A stretch of DNA of 58,337 nucleotides from CAYSUS01 sp964434165 (GCA_964434165.1 CAYSUS010000045.1:1-58337); one strand, 5' to 3'; positions 1 to 8,805 are shown, numbered from the stretch's first letter. Notes: generated from the letters alone by a model not told the origin. Numbers and translations are program-made.

Positions 1-1061
1 GGCTCTCCCCCGACGACGTCGAGGAGGAGCCCAGGCCGGTCGTCGGCTACCGCGTGCTCCGTGCCGGCGAGCCCAGCGGTCCCTTCGAGCCGGTCGCACT
101 GGCCACGCCCGACGAGCGGGATTACCGCCGCGGCACGATGAGTTATGCCGTGGAGAAGTGCGCTCGGGGCGAGGACTACTACTTTCGCCTCGTGGCGGTG
201 GGGTCGGACGGCGCGGAGTCGGAGGCGCCTCAAGAGGGGCCGGTGCGCGCCGTGCGACAGCTCTTCGACGGCGGGCGCCTCCCGCTGGCCTTCTTCACGC
301 TCCTGCTCAGCGCCTCCGTGATCTACTGGATCTTCCACGCGCGGAGCGGCCGGCCGGTGAACGTCCGCAAGATCGCCGGACTGGAGGCCGTGGACGAGGC
401 CGTGGGGCGGGCCACCGAAATGGGCCGAACATGCATGTTCATCCCCGGCACCCAGGACATGAACGACATGCAGACGATCGCGGGGCTGACGGTCCTGTCG
501 CGCGTGGCGCAGACCGTGGCCGAATACGGGGCGGAACTCCAGGTGCCCACCTCCCGCTCCTTGGTGATGACCGCCGCGCGGGAGACGGTCGAGGCCGCGT
601 ACCTGGCGGCAGGCCGGCCCGACGCCTATCGCGAGGACGACATCTACTACGTGACCGACGAGCAGTTCGGCTACGTGGCGTATCTTACCGGGACGATGGT
701 CCGCGAGAAGCCGGCGGCCTGCTTCTACTTGGGGGCGTTCTATGCCGAGTCGCTGATCATCGCGGAGACGGGCAACGCCGTCGGCGCGATCCAGGTGGCC
801 GGCACCGCCATGCCCGCCCAGCTCCCGTTCTTCGTCGCCGCCTGCGATTACACTCTGATCGGCGAGGAGTTCTTCGCGGCCTCGGCCTATCTGTCAGGTG
901 ACCCGGAGCAACTGGGGAGCCTCAAGGGGCAGGACATGGGTAAGCTCGTGGCTGGCGTCGTGCTGATCGGGGGCTGCGCGCTGGCCACGCTGGCGGTGAT
1001 CACGGGCAGCCCCATGCTCTCCGACGCCGTGGCGTTCCTGAAAGACACCATCCTCCAGTGA
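1..1061 (+). CDS. Fn3-DUF6754 membrane protein (5' end outside window)
   Basis: The reading frame is open from base 3 with no stop, so the gene begins before the window; an internal GTG at 54 is not its start. The first ~75 residues look like a fibronectin type III domain (GYRVLRA near the start, then DYYFRLVAVGSDG). A hydrophobic segment (LPLAFFTLLLSASVIYW) follows, then a domain I recognise as DUF6754: FIPGTQDMNDMQTIAGL, AYLAAGRPDAYREDDI, CDYTLIGEEFFAASAYL. A second hydrophobic segment lies at the C-terminus. The family has no known biochemical role; a membrane-anchored assembly or surface function is only a guess. It is the first gene of a same-strand set of membrane proteins, with 13 bp to the next gene. 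Confidence 0.8.
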   Translation, partial: LSPDDVEEEPRPVVGYRVLRAGEPSGPFEPVALATPDERDYRRGTMSYAVEKCARGEDYYFRLVAVGSDGAESEAPQEGPVRAVRQLFDGGRLPLAFFTLLLSASVIYWIFHARSGRPVNVRKIAGLEAVDEAVGRATEMGRTCMFIPGTQDMNDMQTIAGLTVLSRVAQTVAEYGAELQVPTSRSLVMTAARETVEAAYLAAGRPDAYREDDIYYVTDEQFGYVAYLTGTMVREKPAACFYLGAFYAESLIIAETGNAVGAIQVAGTAMPAQLPFFVAACDYTLIGEEFFAASAYLSGDPEQLGSLKGQDMGKLVAGVVLIGGCALATLAVITGSPMLSDAVAFLKDTILQ

Positions 1062-1074
1062 TAGGCTTCGCCGA

Positions 1075-3033
1075 ATGAAACGCGCGGTTCCCCTGGCCAT
1101 CACGGCGGCCTGCGGCTTCGTCCTGATCGTGGCCCACTTCAGCCCCTACACCGAAAGCTGGGGCGAGGTGACCATGATCTGGTTCGATATCCTCGCGTCG
1201 ATCGCCTTCCTCCTCGGCGGAGGGAACCTGCTCAAGATCCACCTGAAGCGGATCTCCGACCAGGCGGCGGGCTGGGCCTACTCGCTGATCACGATCGTGG
1301 CCTTCGTGGTCACGCTCGGCGTGGGGCTTGCCAAGCTGGGCGCGCCGCCAGCCGCCCGGCAAGAGTATTACGGCGAGACCTTCGCCCGGCTGCCCGTGGA
1401 GGACTTTCCACAGACCTATTCCGTCGAAGGCACGATCCCCGAGAAAACCGTCGACGCCCGGCTGCCCTCCTCGGCGATCCGGCAGCTCCGTGAGGTGGAT
1501 GGCCGGCTCGTGTTCCGCGGTTGGATGACCGGCGATCAGAAGAGCGACCTCCTGGAGTACAAGGAGCAGCTCCGGTGGCGGTGCGCCGTGGAGCGGCTGC
1601 ACCGGGCCGCTCAGCCGCCGGAGCCCCTGGCCGGCAAGGTGCTCTATCACGTGGACCACGAGGCCCTCGCCTTCAAGGGGCACATGACCGAGGACGACCG
1701 CGCCGCGCTTGCTGCGCTGGGCGAGTCGGACGCGTGGCACGCCGCGGTGGAGGAGCTCTTCACGAAGAGCCAGGAACAGACCAAGGCCTTCGTCGGTTAT
1801 GTCCCGCCCGGCTTCGACTCGGAACAGGCCACCGAGATCAGCCCGGCCCTGAGCTTTGATCGACGGAACAGGGTACTCGGCATCCTGGGGCCCATGTCGG
1901 TGGACCAGCGCGACGCGCTGAAGAGGCAGTTCCCCCTCGCCAGGCCGCTGCCCGAGACGGGCGCCCGGCGGGCGGCCCTTCTGGCAAAGATCGAGTCGCT
2001 CGGTACTCTCTCCGAGAAACAAGTCGAGGCCTTCCACGCCGTGCTCGATGGCGGCTGGACAGTCGAGCAACTGGTCAAGGCGGTCGATGTGGCTGGCAGG
2101 GGCGAAGAGGAGAAGAAGACCGCCTGCGAGATGCTCGCCGAGCAGAAGCGGGGCCCTGCGATCGTCGGCCCCAACAGACCCAAGGGCCCGGACCGGCGGT
2201 TGAGCGAACCGCAAGTGGCGATGCTCGAGGGAGTCGTTGCCTCTGCCAAGCCTTTGACCGCACGGCGCATCCGCCAGGCCCTCCGCCATGCGCCCGTTGT
2301 CGCGACCACTCCGCTCGGGGCCGCGGCCGTCTTCAAGCTTCTGGTCAGGCCGCCGCCGGAGGCCCTGGCCAGCGCCGCGTGCTTCGCGGCGGCCGCTCCG
2401 GCGATGCGCGTCCTTGACGGCCTGAACGACAAGCAGGCCGCGGCTTTGGAGGCCTTTCTCGTCGTCGTTCCCACCCGGGCCGAACAGAGAAGGGACCTGT
2501 GCCTGGCGATGATGAAGGCCGGTCCGCTGACCGACGCGCAGCGCAACGGGCTCCTGGAAGGCTACCGCGACGAGCTGGCCTGGAAGACGAGCGTCAACAC
2601 GCTGTTCGCCGAGGCGCACCAACGCAAGTTCCCGTGGTCGGGCGACTATCGGGCAGCCGGCACGCCGTTCTGGTGGCTCTACGAGTACGCCTTCAAACCG
2701 CTGACGGCCACGATGTTCGCCATGCTGGCGTTCTACGTGGCGTCGGCGGCATTCCGGGCGTTTCGCGCCAAAAACCTCGAAGCCACGCTCTTGCTGGCCA
2801 CGGCGTTCCTGATCCTCCTGGGGCGGACGTTCGCCGGGGCCGTGGCCACGGCCTGGCTACCCGACTGGCTCTCAGGGCTGCGGATCGAGAGCCTCTCGGT
2901 GACGATCATGCAGGTGTTCAACACGGCCGGCACCCGCGCGATTATGATCGGCATCGCCCTGGGCATCGCCTCCACGTCGCTCAAGGTGCTGCTGGGGATC
3001 GACCGGTCGTATCTCGGGTCGGGGGACGAATGA
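1075..3033 (+). CDS. Membrane protein of unknown function with large helical middle region
   Basis: 652 residues. Three hydrophobic segments occupy the first ~90 residues (AITAACGFVLIVAHF, ILASIAFLLGGGNLL, SLITIVAFVVTLGVGLA). A long polar, probably helical region spans roughly residues 95-520, and further membrane segments fill the last ~125 (TATMFAMLAFYVASAAF, LLLATAFLILL, IMIGIALGIAS). The middle contains loosely repeated helical units of the type LSEKQVEAF, LNDKQAAALEAF and LTDAQRNGLLEGY, suggesting a repeat-built soluble domain. I do not recognise a family. Tight spacing to the DUF6754 gene suggests co-transcription and a shared complex. The ATG start directly precedes the first membrane segment. 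Confidence 0.75.
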   Translation: MKRAVPLAITAACGFVLIVAHFSPYTESWGEVTMIWFDILASIAFLLGGGNLLKIHLKRISDQAAGWAYSLITIVAFVVTLGVGLAKLGAPPAARQEYYGETFARLPVEDFPQTYSVEGTIPEKTVDARLPSSAIRQLREVDGRLVFRGWMTGDQKSDLLEYKEQLRWRCAVERLHRAAQPPEPLAGKVLYHVDHEALAFKGHMTEDDRAALAALGESDAWHAAVEELFTKSQEQTKAFVGYVPPGFDSEQATEISPALSFDRRNRVLGILGPMSVDQRDALKRQFPLARPLPETGARRAALLAKIESLGTLSEKQVEAFHAVLDGGWTVEQLVKAVDVAGRGEEEKKTACEMLAEQKRGPAIVGPNRPKGPDRRLSEPQVAMLEGVVASAKPLTARRIRQALRHAPVVATTPLGAAAVFKLLVRPPPEALASAACFAAAAPAMRVLDGLNDKQAAALEAFLVVVPTRAEQRRDLCLAMMKAGPLTDAQRNGLLEGYRDELAWKTSVNTLFAEAHQRKFPWSGDYRAAGTPFWWLYEYAFKPLTATMFAMLAFYVASAAFRAFRAKNLEATLLLATAFLILLGRTFAGAVATAWLPDWLSGLRIESLSVTIMQVFNTAGTRAIMIGIALGIASTSLKVLLGIDRSYLGSGDE

Positions 3034-3090
3034 GTTAACGCTACTGGAGCTTACGCGAATGCGGAATGGTGAAGACCCGAAGCATGAGAA

Positions 3091-3249
3091 GAAATCCGAA
3101 GCACGAAGCACGAAATCCGGAACAAGTCCGAAGGAACGAATGGCGAATGACGGAGACCTCGCGCGCAGCGCCCGTTCCGCGCGGTTTCCGTGTTCTGGGC
3201 TTTGTGCTTGGGATTTGTTTCGGATCTCGTGCTACGGATTTCGTATTTC
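3091..3249. repeat. MITE-like inverted repeat element
   Basis: Imperfect 35-bp arms at 3091-3125 and 3215-3249 are inverted copies of each other, about 28 of 35 positions matching. The arms contain the words GAAATCCGAA and GCACGAAATCCG. The ~90 bp between them is not obviously coding. It sits in the only long gap of the membrane-protein cluster. From memory, intergenic elements of this GAAGCACGAAATCCG type recur in planctomycete genomes; no search was done. It could be a non-autonomous mobile element or a transcribed hairpin. Confidence 0.65.
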
Positions 3250-3308
3250 AGCTCTAGCTGGCTCGGTCACAAGACCGGCCACAACCCGGTGACAGCGCGG
3301 GAAACGCG

Positions 3309-4175
3309 ATGATCTACGAACTGCTCAAGAACCTGGACCGTCGATGGATCTTCCTCCTGATGTTCCTCGCCGTGGCCGTGCCGATACTGCTCCAGCTCCG
3401 CTTCCCCGAGAAGCCGACCAGGCTCGTCGAGGATACGTTCGAGGCCGTGGACAAGTTGCCCGAGGGCTCGGAAGTGCTTCTCGCCTGGGACTGGGACCCG
3501 GCCAGTGAAGGCGAGTTGGCGCCCATGGCCACGGCCTTCGCCCGGCACTGCTGCGAGAAGAAGCACAAGATGGTCTTTCTTTCGCTTTGGCCGGTCGGCC
3601 CGCAGATGATCGACGACACGATCGAGAAGGTGATCAAGGCCGACTTCCCGCACATGGTGTACGGCGAGGACTACGTGAACCTCGGTTTCAAGCCTGGGAA
3701 CGAAGGGGTGATCAAGGTCATCGTCACCGACCTCCGCCAGCTCTACACAACCGATGCTCGGGGCACGAACGTCGATAGGATCCCGATCATGCGGGGCATC
3801 AAGACGGTCCGCGACTTCGACCTGGTGATCAACGTCAGCGCCGGCTACGCCGGCACCAAGGAATGGGTCCAGTACGCGGCCACGCCCTACCCCGAGGAGG
3901 TCAAGCTGGTGGCCGGAACGACCGGCGTCACAGCCCCGCAGCTCTACCCCTACATCCCCGAGCAGCTCGTGGGCATGCTGGGGGCCATCAAAGGGGCGGC
4001 CGAGTATGAGAAGCTCGTGCTCGGCAAGTACGGGCGCGAAGCCGAGAACGAGGAGAGATACCAGGAGGGCCTCCGCCGCATGGGGCCGCAACTGGTCGCG
4101 CACCTCCTGATGATCTTCCTGATCGTCGCCGGAAACGTGATCTACTTCCTCGGCAAGCGGCGGGGCGCCGCGTAG
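3309..4175 (+). CDS. Bitopic/polytopic membrane protein of unknown function
   Basis: 288 residues. An N-terminal membrane segment (IFLLMFLAVAVPILLQL, ~14-30) is followed by a ~220-residue soluble domain and a C-terminal membrane segment (LVAHLLMIFLIVAGNVIYFLG, ~262-282). The soluble part carries well-formed alternating strands and helices (VLLAWDWDP, KMVFLSLWPVG, LGFKPGNEGVIKVI, DLVINVSAGYAGTKEW) but no motif I can tie to a function. I recall similar planctomycete hypothetical proteins but no characterised member. It stands 133 bp upstream of the palindrome-separated next membrane protein and probably belongs to the same module as the flanking genes. Confidence 0.75.
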   Translation: MIYELLKNLDRRWIFLLMFLAVAVPILLQLRFPEKPTRLVEDTFEAVDKLPEGSEVLLAWDWDPASEGELAPMATAFARHCCEKKHKMVFLSLWPVGPQMIDDTIEKVIKADFPHMVYGEDYVNLGFKPGNEGVIKVIVTDLRQLYTTDARGTNVDRIPIMRGIKTVRDFDLVINVSAGYAGTKEWVQYAATPYPEEVKLVAGTTGVTAPQLYPYIPEQLVGMLGAIKGAAEYEKLVLGKYGREAENEERYQEGLRRMGPQLVAHLLMIFLIVAGNVIYFLGKRRGAA

Positions 4176-4184
4176 CCGACACCG

Positions 4185-4217
4185 AGACTTCCGAAGTCTT
4201 CGAGACGTCGGAGGTCT
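4185..4217. repeat. Palindromic repeat, GGACTTCCGAAGTCTT family
   Basis: Stem GACTTCCGAAGTC (4186-4198) faces GACGTCGGAGGTC (4204-4216) across a five-base loop, 11 of 13 pairs. It lies between two same-strand membrane-protein genes. Better copies of the same hairpin occur at 19793 and 43913, so this is a dispersed repeat family rather than a gene-specific terminator. Confidence 0.6.
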
Positions 4218-4235
4218 GATGCGAGGGGACGAACG

Positions 4236-5147
4236 ATGAAACGCGAAACGCTCGTCTGGACGCTGATCCTCGCGGTGGCCGTCGTCTACCTCGCCTGGCG
4301 CGGTGCCACAACCGGTTGCGGCACCGTTTACGTCCGACAGGCCGACGGCGGGGGCGAGATGTTGGCCACCGGGTGGGAGGCCGTGGCCGGCACCGCACGA
4401 CCGAGCATCTCCCGGACGATCGGCGTCTGGGTCGCCGCCGTGTTCACCCTCTGCATCCTCTCCTTTCTTTACAAGGACAACCCGTTCTACAAGGTGGCCG
4501 AGGCCGTGGTGGTGGGCGTCTCGGCCGCCTACTGGATGGTCGTCGGGTTCTGGACGACGCTCGTGCCCAATCTGTTCGGCAAGCTCTTCCCCGCCTGGAT
4601 CAACGCCGGGCCCATGCCGGGCCTCTCGCCGGTGCGCGAGCCGTACTGGTTCATGTACTTCGTGCCGCTGGTGCTGGGGGCGATGCTCCTGATGCGGCTT
4701 GCGCCCAAGGGGGCGTGGATCGCGCGGTGGCCGCTGGCCTTCATCATCGGGGCCACGGCCGGCATCCGGCTGTTGGGCTACATTCAGGCCGACTTCCTCA
4801 GCCAGACCGGCAACACGGTGCGCTCGCTCGTCGGGACGGCCGAGGTCGCCGACGCGGCCGGCGCAGGCCAGGTCGAGACGTTCGCCTTCTGGGCCTCGGT
4901 CAAGTCCCTGCTCCTCGTCGTCGGCGTGCTCTGCTGCCTGGTCTACTTCTTCTTCTCCGTGGAGCACAAGGGCGTGGTCGGCAAGACGGCCAAGGTGGGC
5001 ATCTGGGTGCTGATGATCACCTTCGGCGCGGCCTTCGGCTACACGGTGATGGGACGAATCGCCCTGTTGGCCGTGCGCCTGGAGTTCCTCTTCAACGACT
5101 GGCTGTGGCTGATCGACCCTGCCAATTCCCGCCCGCCGGGATGGTAG
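4236..5147 (+). CDS. Polytopic membrane protein of unknown function
   Basis: 303 residues with about eight predicted membrane segments spread over the whole length, for example LVWTLILAVAVVYLAW, IGVWVAAVFTLCILSFLY, AEAVVVGVSAAYWMVVGF, WFMYFVPLVLGAMLLM, WPLAFIIGATAGIRLLGY, VKSLLLVVGVLCCLVYFFF and IWVLMITFGAAFGYTVMG. No catalytic or transport signature is evident. The gene ends the membrane-protein cluster beginning at the left edge and converges on the fucosidase gene. Conserved acidic and aromatic residues between segments would fit a scaffold or channel component, but that is speculation. Confidence 0.75.
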   Translation: MKRETLVWTLILAVAVVYLAWRGATTGCGTVYVRQADGGGEMLATGWEAVAGTARPSISRTIGVWVAAVFTLCILSFLYKDNPFYKVAEAVVVGVSAAYWMVVGFWTTLVPNLFGKLFPAWINAGPMPGLSPVREPYWFMYFVPLVLGAMLLMRLAPKGAWIARWPLAFIIGATAGIRLLGYIQADFLSQTGNTVRSLVGTAEVADAAGAGQVETFAFWASVKSLLLVVGVLCCLVYFFFSVEHKGVVGKTAKVGIWVLMITFGAAFGYTVMGRIALLAVRLEFLFNDWLWLIDPANSRPPGW

Positions 5148-5182
5148 GGGCAGAATGACAAAGCGGGAGGGATGAAGGATGA

Positions 5183-5203
5183 ATCGCGGCGATGAGCCGC
5201 GAT
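5183..5203. terminator. Hairpin between convergent genes
   Basis: A perfect 8-bp stem ATCGCGGC/GCCGCGAT encloses a five-base loop between two convergent genes. It has no T-run, so it could be a factor-dependent bidirectional terminator or just a stable intergenic hairpin. Confidence 0.4.
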
Positions 5204-5226
5204 CGGTATTCGACATCCCTCATTCG

Positions 5227-6432
5227 TTATTCCTTGTTCCCCTTCTCCGACTTCGGATACCCCTCGGCGCGGATGCGGCGGCCGACTTCCTTCAAGGCGG
5301 ACACGTCGGCCGGATGGATCGAGCCGTCCGGCAGAGGGCCGGTGTTGAGCAAGAGATTGCAGTCCTGCCCGAACGCACGGCCGAGCATCTGCATCACCTG
5401 GTCGGCCGACTTGTGCTTGCCCTCGTCCTTCTTGATGTAGCCCCAGCCGTGCGGCTGCATCGTGTCGCAGATCTCGTTGTGCTTGGTGGCGTTCTTCTCC
5501 CACGCCTTCTGAGCCCGGACGGCCAACTCCTTGCCGTACCACTGCTCGACGCGCTGGGCCAGCGAATGCCCGCTCCGCTCCGGCGCGGCGAAGTCCTCGT
5601 CGCCCGTCACCCCCTGCTTGAAGCTCACCAGGCAGTGCGGCTGGGCCTTGCGGATCATCGCGTAGATCTCGTCGATGCGAAACCGCTCGGGCGCAGCGAA
5701 GTAGCCCATGTACGGGTCGAACCAGATGCCGGCGATCGGACCGTAGTTCGTCACCAACTCACGGACCTGCTCCGTGGCGTAGGCCACGTAGCGATCGAAG
5801 TCCTCGATCCTCTTGAGCTTATACTCGGGCTGCGGCTGCTCGTACGCGGGTCGGGCGATGCGGCAGTAGTCGCGCGAGAGGTAATACGGGTGGTGCCAGT
5901 CCGCGGCCAGCGAGTAGTAATAGAAGACCCCGAGGCCCTTCTTGCGGGCCTGCTCGGCCAATTCGGCCACCAGGTCGCGGCCCACGACCTTCACCGAGTT
6001 GTAGTCGGTCTGCCGCGTGTCGAACAGGCAGAACCCATCGTGGTGTTTGGAGGTGAGGTTCACGTATTTCATGCCCGCGTCGGCGGCCATGTCCGTGATG
6101 AAGTCGGCGTCGAACTTCCCGGGGTGGAACGTGCCGCGGAGCTTCTCGTACTGGGCCACGGGGATCTTCTCGCGAAACATCACCCACTCGTGCCGCCCCA
6201 GGATGCTGTAGAGGCCGTAGTGCATGAAGAGGCCGAACCGGGCATCGGCGAACCACGCCTGGGCCGCCTTGCGCGGGTCGGCGGCATATTGGCCTTCATA
6301 GCCCCTCAGCCAGCTTGGAGCGCCGGCCGCCTTCTTGTTGGTCTCGGCCGCCCAGCCGATCTTGGGCAGCGCGCCCGCCATTGCCGCCGCGCCGATTCCC
6401 TTCAGTGCCGTCCGCCGACTGATCGTGTGCAT
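5227..6432 (-). CDS. Tat-exported alpha-L-fucosidase (GH29)
   Basis: 401 residues. Likely hydrolyses terminal alpha-L-fucose from glycans outside the cytoplasm. The N-terminus is a twin-arginine signal (SRRTALKGIGAAAMAGALP). GH29 landmarks follow: FGLFMHYGLYS, a YVNLTSKHHDGFCLFDT block, DLVAELAEQARKKGLGVFYYYS, and IAGIWFDPY, where the Asp is the probable nucleophile position. LLLNTGPLPDGSIHPAD comes near the C-terminus. At ~400 residues it has the catalytic barrel but lacks the extra C-terminal beta-sandwich of many members. A GGAGAG site lies about 6 bases upstream of the ATG. Polysaccharide-degrading enzymes of this kind are common in planctomycetes. It is monocistronic as far as seen. Confidence 0.9.
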   Translation of the reverse strand: MHTISRRTALKGIGAAAMAGALPKIGWAAETNKKAAGAPSWLRGYEGQYAADPRKAAQAWFADARFGLFMHYGLYSILGRHEWVMFREKIPVAQYEKLRGTFHPGKFDADFITDMAADAGMKYVNLTSKHHDGFCLFDTRQTDYNSVKVVGRDLVAELAEQARKKGLGVFYYYSLAADWHHPYYLSRDYCRIARPAYEQPQPEYKLKRIEDFDRYVAYATEQVRELVTNYGPIAGIWFDPYMGYFAAPERFRIDEIYAMIRKAQPHCLVSFKQGVTGDEDFAAPERSGHSLAQRVEQWYGKELAVRAQKAWEKNATKHNEICDTMQPHGWGYIKKDEGKHKSADQVMQMLGRAFGQDCNLLLNTGPLPDGSIHPADVSALKEVGRRIRAEGYPKSEKGNKE

Positions 6433-6510
6433 GGTGGTCTCTCCGTGTGCGAGGGTCGATCGGGCGATTATAGCACGGCAAGGCCGAAGTTGACCTTTCC
6501 CGTGCTTCCT

Positions 6511-6918
6511 TCAACCAGGCCAGCTATCGATCGCCAGCCCCGCGACACCTCCGAAGTCCGCCACGTTGCTCGTCGCCACGACGAACCCGTTTTCCAGAAC
6601 CGTGGCCGCTATCAAGGTATCGGCATCGGATATCAAACGTCCGCGGGCATGGAGATCTGCGAAGATGTCCGCCGCGCGCACAACAACCGCGTCGATAATC
6701 GGCAATATCTCGTTGCTCGAGCAGAACGCATCGCAGGCCGCGAGCTGTGTCGTCGCGCCCTTGGCTTTCAAGCCGCGAAGCACCTCGAAACGCGTGACCA
6801 GGGAGATGGTCAGTTGGGAGTAATCGGCCAGGTAGTGCCGCGCGCGGTCCACCGCCTTGCGTGTGTTCCGCATGAGCCCTGACGGGACATCCTTGTCCAG
6901 CAACGGCTTGGGCTCCAT
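6511..6918 (-). CDS. PIN-domain toxin (VapC-like ribonuclease)
   Basis: 135 residues, PIN fold. The four acidic positions are present: Asp8 in LLDKD, Glu in VTRFEVLRGL, Asp in ISDADTLIAA and Asp in TSNVADFGGV. Such proteins are metal-dependent RNases that cut tRNA or rRNA when freed from their antitoxin. The start at 6918 was chosen over an upstream in-frame codon (7044) because it puts the first catalytic Asp at residue 8, as is usual, and because the preceding antitoxin ends in TGATG, sharing one base with this ATG. The overlap indicates translational coupling. Confidence 0.85.
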   Translation of the reverse strand: MEPKPLLDKDVPSGLMRNTRKAVDRARHYLADYSQLTISLVTRFEVLRGLKAKGATTQLAACDAFCSSNEILPIIDAVVVRAADIFADLHARGRLISDADTLIAATVLENGFVVATSNVADFGGVAGLAIDSWPG

Positions 6919-7154
6919 CAGCCGCGGCGCGCGTCGCCGAAGAAGGTGCCACGGTCCAGCGGGATCTTCTCGACCTGGTCGATGTCCTCGTCCGAAAGCC
7001 CCTCGTGGACCTTCGATGCGAGCCGAAGCGCTTCGGGCTCGCACTCGTCCTCCACGGCCATTCGGACCAGTTGGCCCTCGGAGAAAACGATCTCGCTGCC
7101 CTGGACAGGGCGAAAGAGCCCGTTCTCATGGATGGCGTCGATGGCGTGTTTCAT
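6918..7154 (-). CDS. Antitoxin of PIN toxin, DUF104/AF2212-like
   Basis: 78 residues from the ATG at 7154 (MKHAIDAIHENGLFRPVQG); a start at 7190 would add 12 residues that do not look like the family. The pattern of a short beta-hairpin with (I/A)IxENGxxRPxxG followed by LxEGQxVxM resembles the DUF104 antitoxins that pair with PIN toxins. The acidic C-terminal half probably occupies the toxin's active-site groove. Its stop codon shares a base with the toxin start. Such operons usually autoregulate, but I saw no clear operator. Confidence 0.75.
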   Translation of the reverse strand: MKHAIDAIHENGLFRPVQGSEIVFSEGQLVRMAVEDECEPEALRLASKVHEGLSDEDIDQVEKIPLDRGTFFGDARRG

Positions 7155-7250
7155 TCGAGCATCTCTCTTCGCACGCGTCACAGGCTGCACAGCGGGGGTG
7201 CAGTCCAGGTCCCCATCCTACCACGGGAATCAAAGAGCGGCCAAGGGCGA

Positions 7251-8744
7251 TCAAAGCGGCCGCACCACGGACACGCTCCGCCAGTAGTCGAAGAGGGTCT
7301 CGACCGAGAGCACGCCGCCGCCCAGCCCGCTCTTGTTGATCCCGCCGTAGGGCACCCCGTGCGGGAAGAGGTTGTGGCCGTTGATCCAACTGTTGGCCGC
7401 CACCATGGCCTCGGCCACGCGAGCCGCCCGGGCCAGGTCGCGGGTCCACACGCTGTTGGCCAGCCCGTAATCCGTGGCGTTGGCAAGGCGCACGCCCTCA
7501 GCCTCGTCCTCAAACGGCGTGAGAAAGGCCACCGGGCCGAAGATCTCCTCGCGCGCGGCCACGTTGTCCAGCGATCCGGCCAGCAGGGCCGGCTTGACGT
7601 AGTAGCCTTGTCGGCCTTCGACTTCGGCCGGCCCGCCCTCGAGCACGGACACGGCGCCCTCGGCCTGGCCCCTCTCGAGGTAGCCCAGCACGCGGTCGCG
7701 CTGCTTCTGGCTGACCACGGGTCCCATCTGCGAGCGGCGGTCGAGCTGGTAGCCGACGACGACCTGTTTCATCCGCTCGGCGCAGGCGTTGACGAAGCGG
7801 TCGTAGATGCCGCGCTGCACGATCCACCGCGTGGCGTCGCAGCAGACCTGGCCGGTGTGGAAGGTGATCGCCCCGACGAGCTTCTCCGCGGTCTCGTCCA
7901 CGTCCACGTCGTCGAACACCACGGCGGCACCCTTGCCGCCCAGCTCGAGCTTGACCGGCACCAGGTTGCGACCGCAAGCCTCGGCCACAAGGCGTCCCAC
8001 CTCGGGCGAGCCGGTGAACGACATCCGCTTCAGGCCCGGGTGCGCGGCCAGGGCGGCCCCGGTCACCTTGCCGAAGCCGGGCACGACGTTGATCACGCCG
8101 TCGGGCATGCCCGCCTCCTTGGCGAGCCGGCCGAAGTAGATCGTCGAGAGTGGCGTGTCCTCGGCCGGCTTGATCACCACCGTGTTGCCCGCGGCCAGGG
8201 CAGGTGAAATCCCCCAGCCGACCAGCAGCAAGGGGAAGTTCCAAGGGAAGATGAACCCGCAGGGCCCCCAGGGCAGGCGCACCGTCCAGGCCTCGTGCCG
8301 GGCGACAGCCAGCGCGCCGCGGCGCTGCACGTGCAGGGCCATGTCGGCGTAGTAGCGCAACGTATCGATGAGGTTCTGCACGTCGGCCTCGGCCTGCCAG
8401 CCGATCTTGCCGCAGTCGAGGGCCTCGATCTGGGCGAGGATCCCCTTGCGCTTCTCCACCTCGTCGGCCAGGCGGTGGATCATGGCGCCGCGCTCGTTGG
8501 GCATCATCTCCGCCCAACCCGACTCCCGGAAGGCCTGGGCCGCGGCCTCAACCGCGCGATCGACATCCACCGGCTGCATGGCGCGGACTTCGGCCAGGAC
8601 CTCGCCGCTGCCGGGATCGCGTGTGGGGAAGGTCTCGCCTCCGGAGGAGCCGACGGACTGGCCACTGATTACGGCCTGCAACGGAGCGGAGGAGAGGAAC
8701 TGCTCCACTTCCGGGAGCAGCTTGGCGTGTGCGACCGTGGCCAT
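7251..8744 (-). CDS. NAD(P)-dependent aldehyde dehydrogenase
   Basis: 497 residues from ATG 8744, preceded by a GGAG seven bases upstream; an upstream in-frame start at 8807 lacks this. Oxidises an aldehyde to the acid. Family motifs are intact: PWNFPLLL and NTVVIKPAEDTPLS (cofactor binding), FTGSPEVGRLV, LELGGKGAAVVFDDVD (catalytic Glu), FHTGQVCCDATRWIV (catalytic Cys) and EEIFGPVAFLTPFEDE. The overall pattern is closest to betaine/gamma-aminobutyraldehyde-type dehydrogenases, but the substrate cannot be assigned. It stands alone between the toxin pair and a Wzz-like gene. Confidence 0.9.
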   Translation of the reverse strand: MATVAHAKLLPEVEQFLSSAPLQAVISGQSVGSSGGETFPTRDPGSGEVLAEVRAMQPVDVDRAVEAAAQAFRESGWAEMMPNERGAMIHRLADEVEKRKGILAQIEALDCGKIGWQAEADVQNLIDTLRYYADMALHVQRRGALAVARHEAWTVRLPWGPCGFIFPWNFPLLLVGWGISPALAAGNTVVIKPAEDTPLSTIYFGRLAKEAGMPDGVINVVPGFGKVTGAALAAHPGLKRMSFTGSPEVGRLVAEACGRNLVPVKLELGGKGAAVVFDDVDVDETAEKLVGAITFHTGQVCCDATRWIVQRGIYDRFVNACAERMKQVVVGYQLDRRSQMGPVVSQKQRDRVLGYLERGQAEGAVSVLEGGPAEVEGRQGYYVKPALLAGSLDNVAAREEIFGPVAFLTPFEDEAEGVRLANATDYGLANSVWTRDLARAARVAEAMVAANSWINGHNLFPHGVPYGGINKSGLGGGVLSVETLFDYWRSVSVVRPL

Positions 8745-8766
8745 GTCGGTTCTCCGTGGGATGAAG

Positions 8767-8805
8767 AGACTTGCGGAGTCTTCGAGCCTTCGAAAGCCTC
8801 GAGGC
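8767..8805. repeat. Degenerate palindromic repeat
   Basis: GACTTGCGGAGTCTTCGAG followed by CCTTCGAAAGCCTCGAGG resembles a decayed copy of the GGACTTCCGAAGTCTT hairpin family, lying just upstream of the aldehyde dehydrogenase start. Pairing is poor, so this is tentative. Confidence 0.3.

Noticed and set aside
1000..2622. 540-residue open frame on the minus strand opposite the second membrane-protein gene
   Set aside because: Its translation is His/Gly/Arg/Gln-rich with no domain pattern, while the plus frame has clear membrane helices and a coherent start. It is a shadow of GC-rich codon use.
3267..5216. 649-residue minus-strand frame opposite the last two membrane proteins
   Set aside because: Composition typical of an antisense shadow; the plus-strand proteins have proper membrane segments and ribosome sites.
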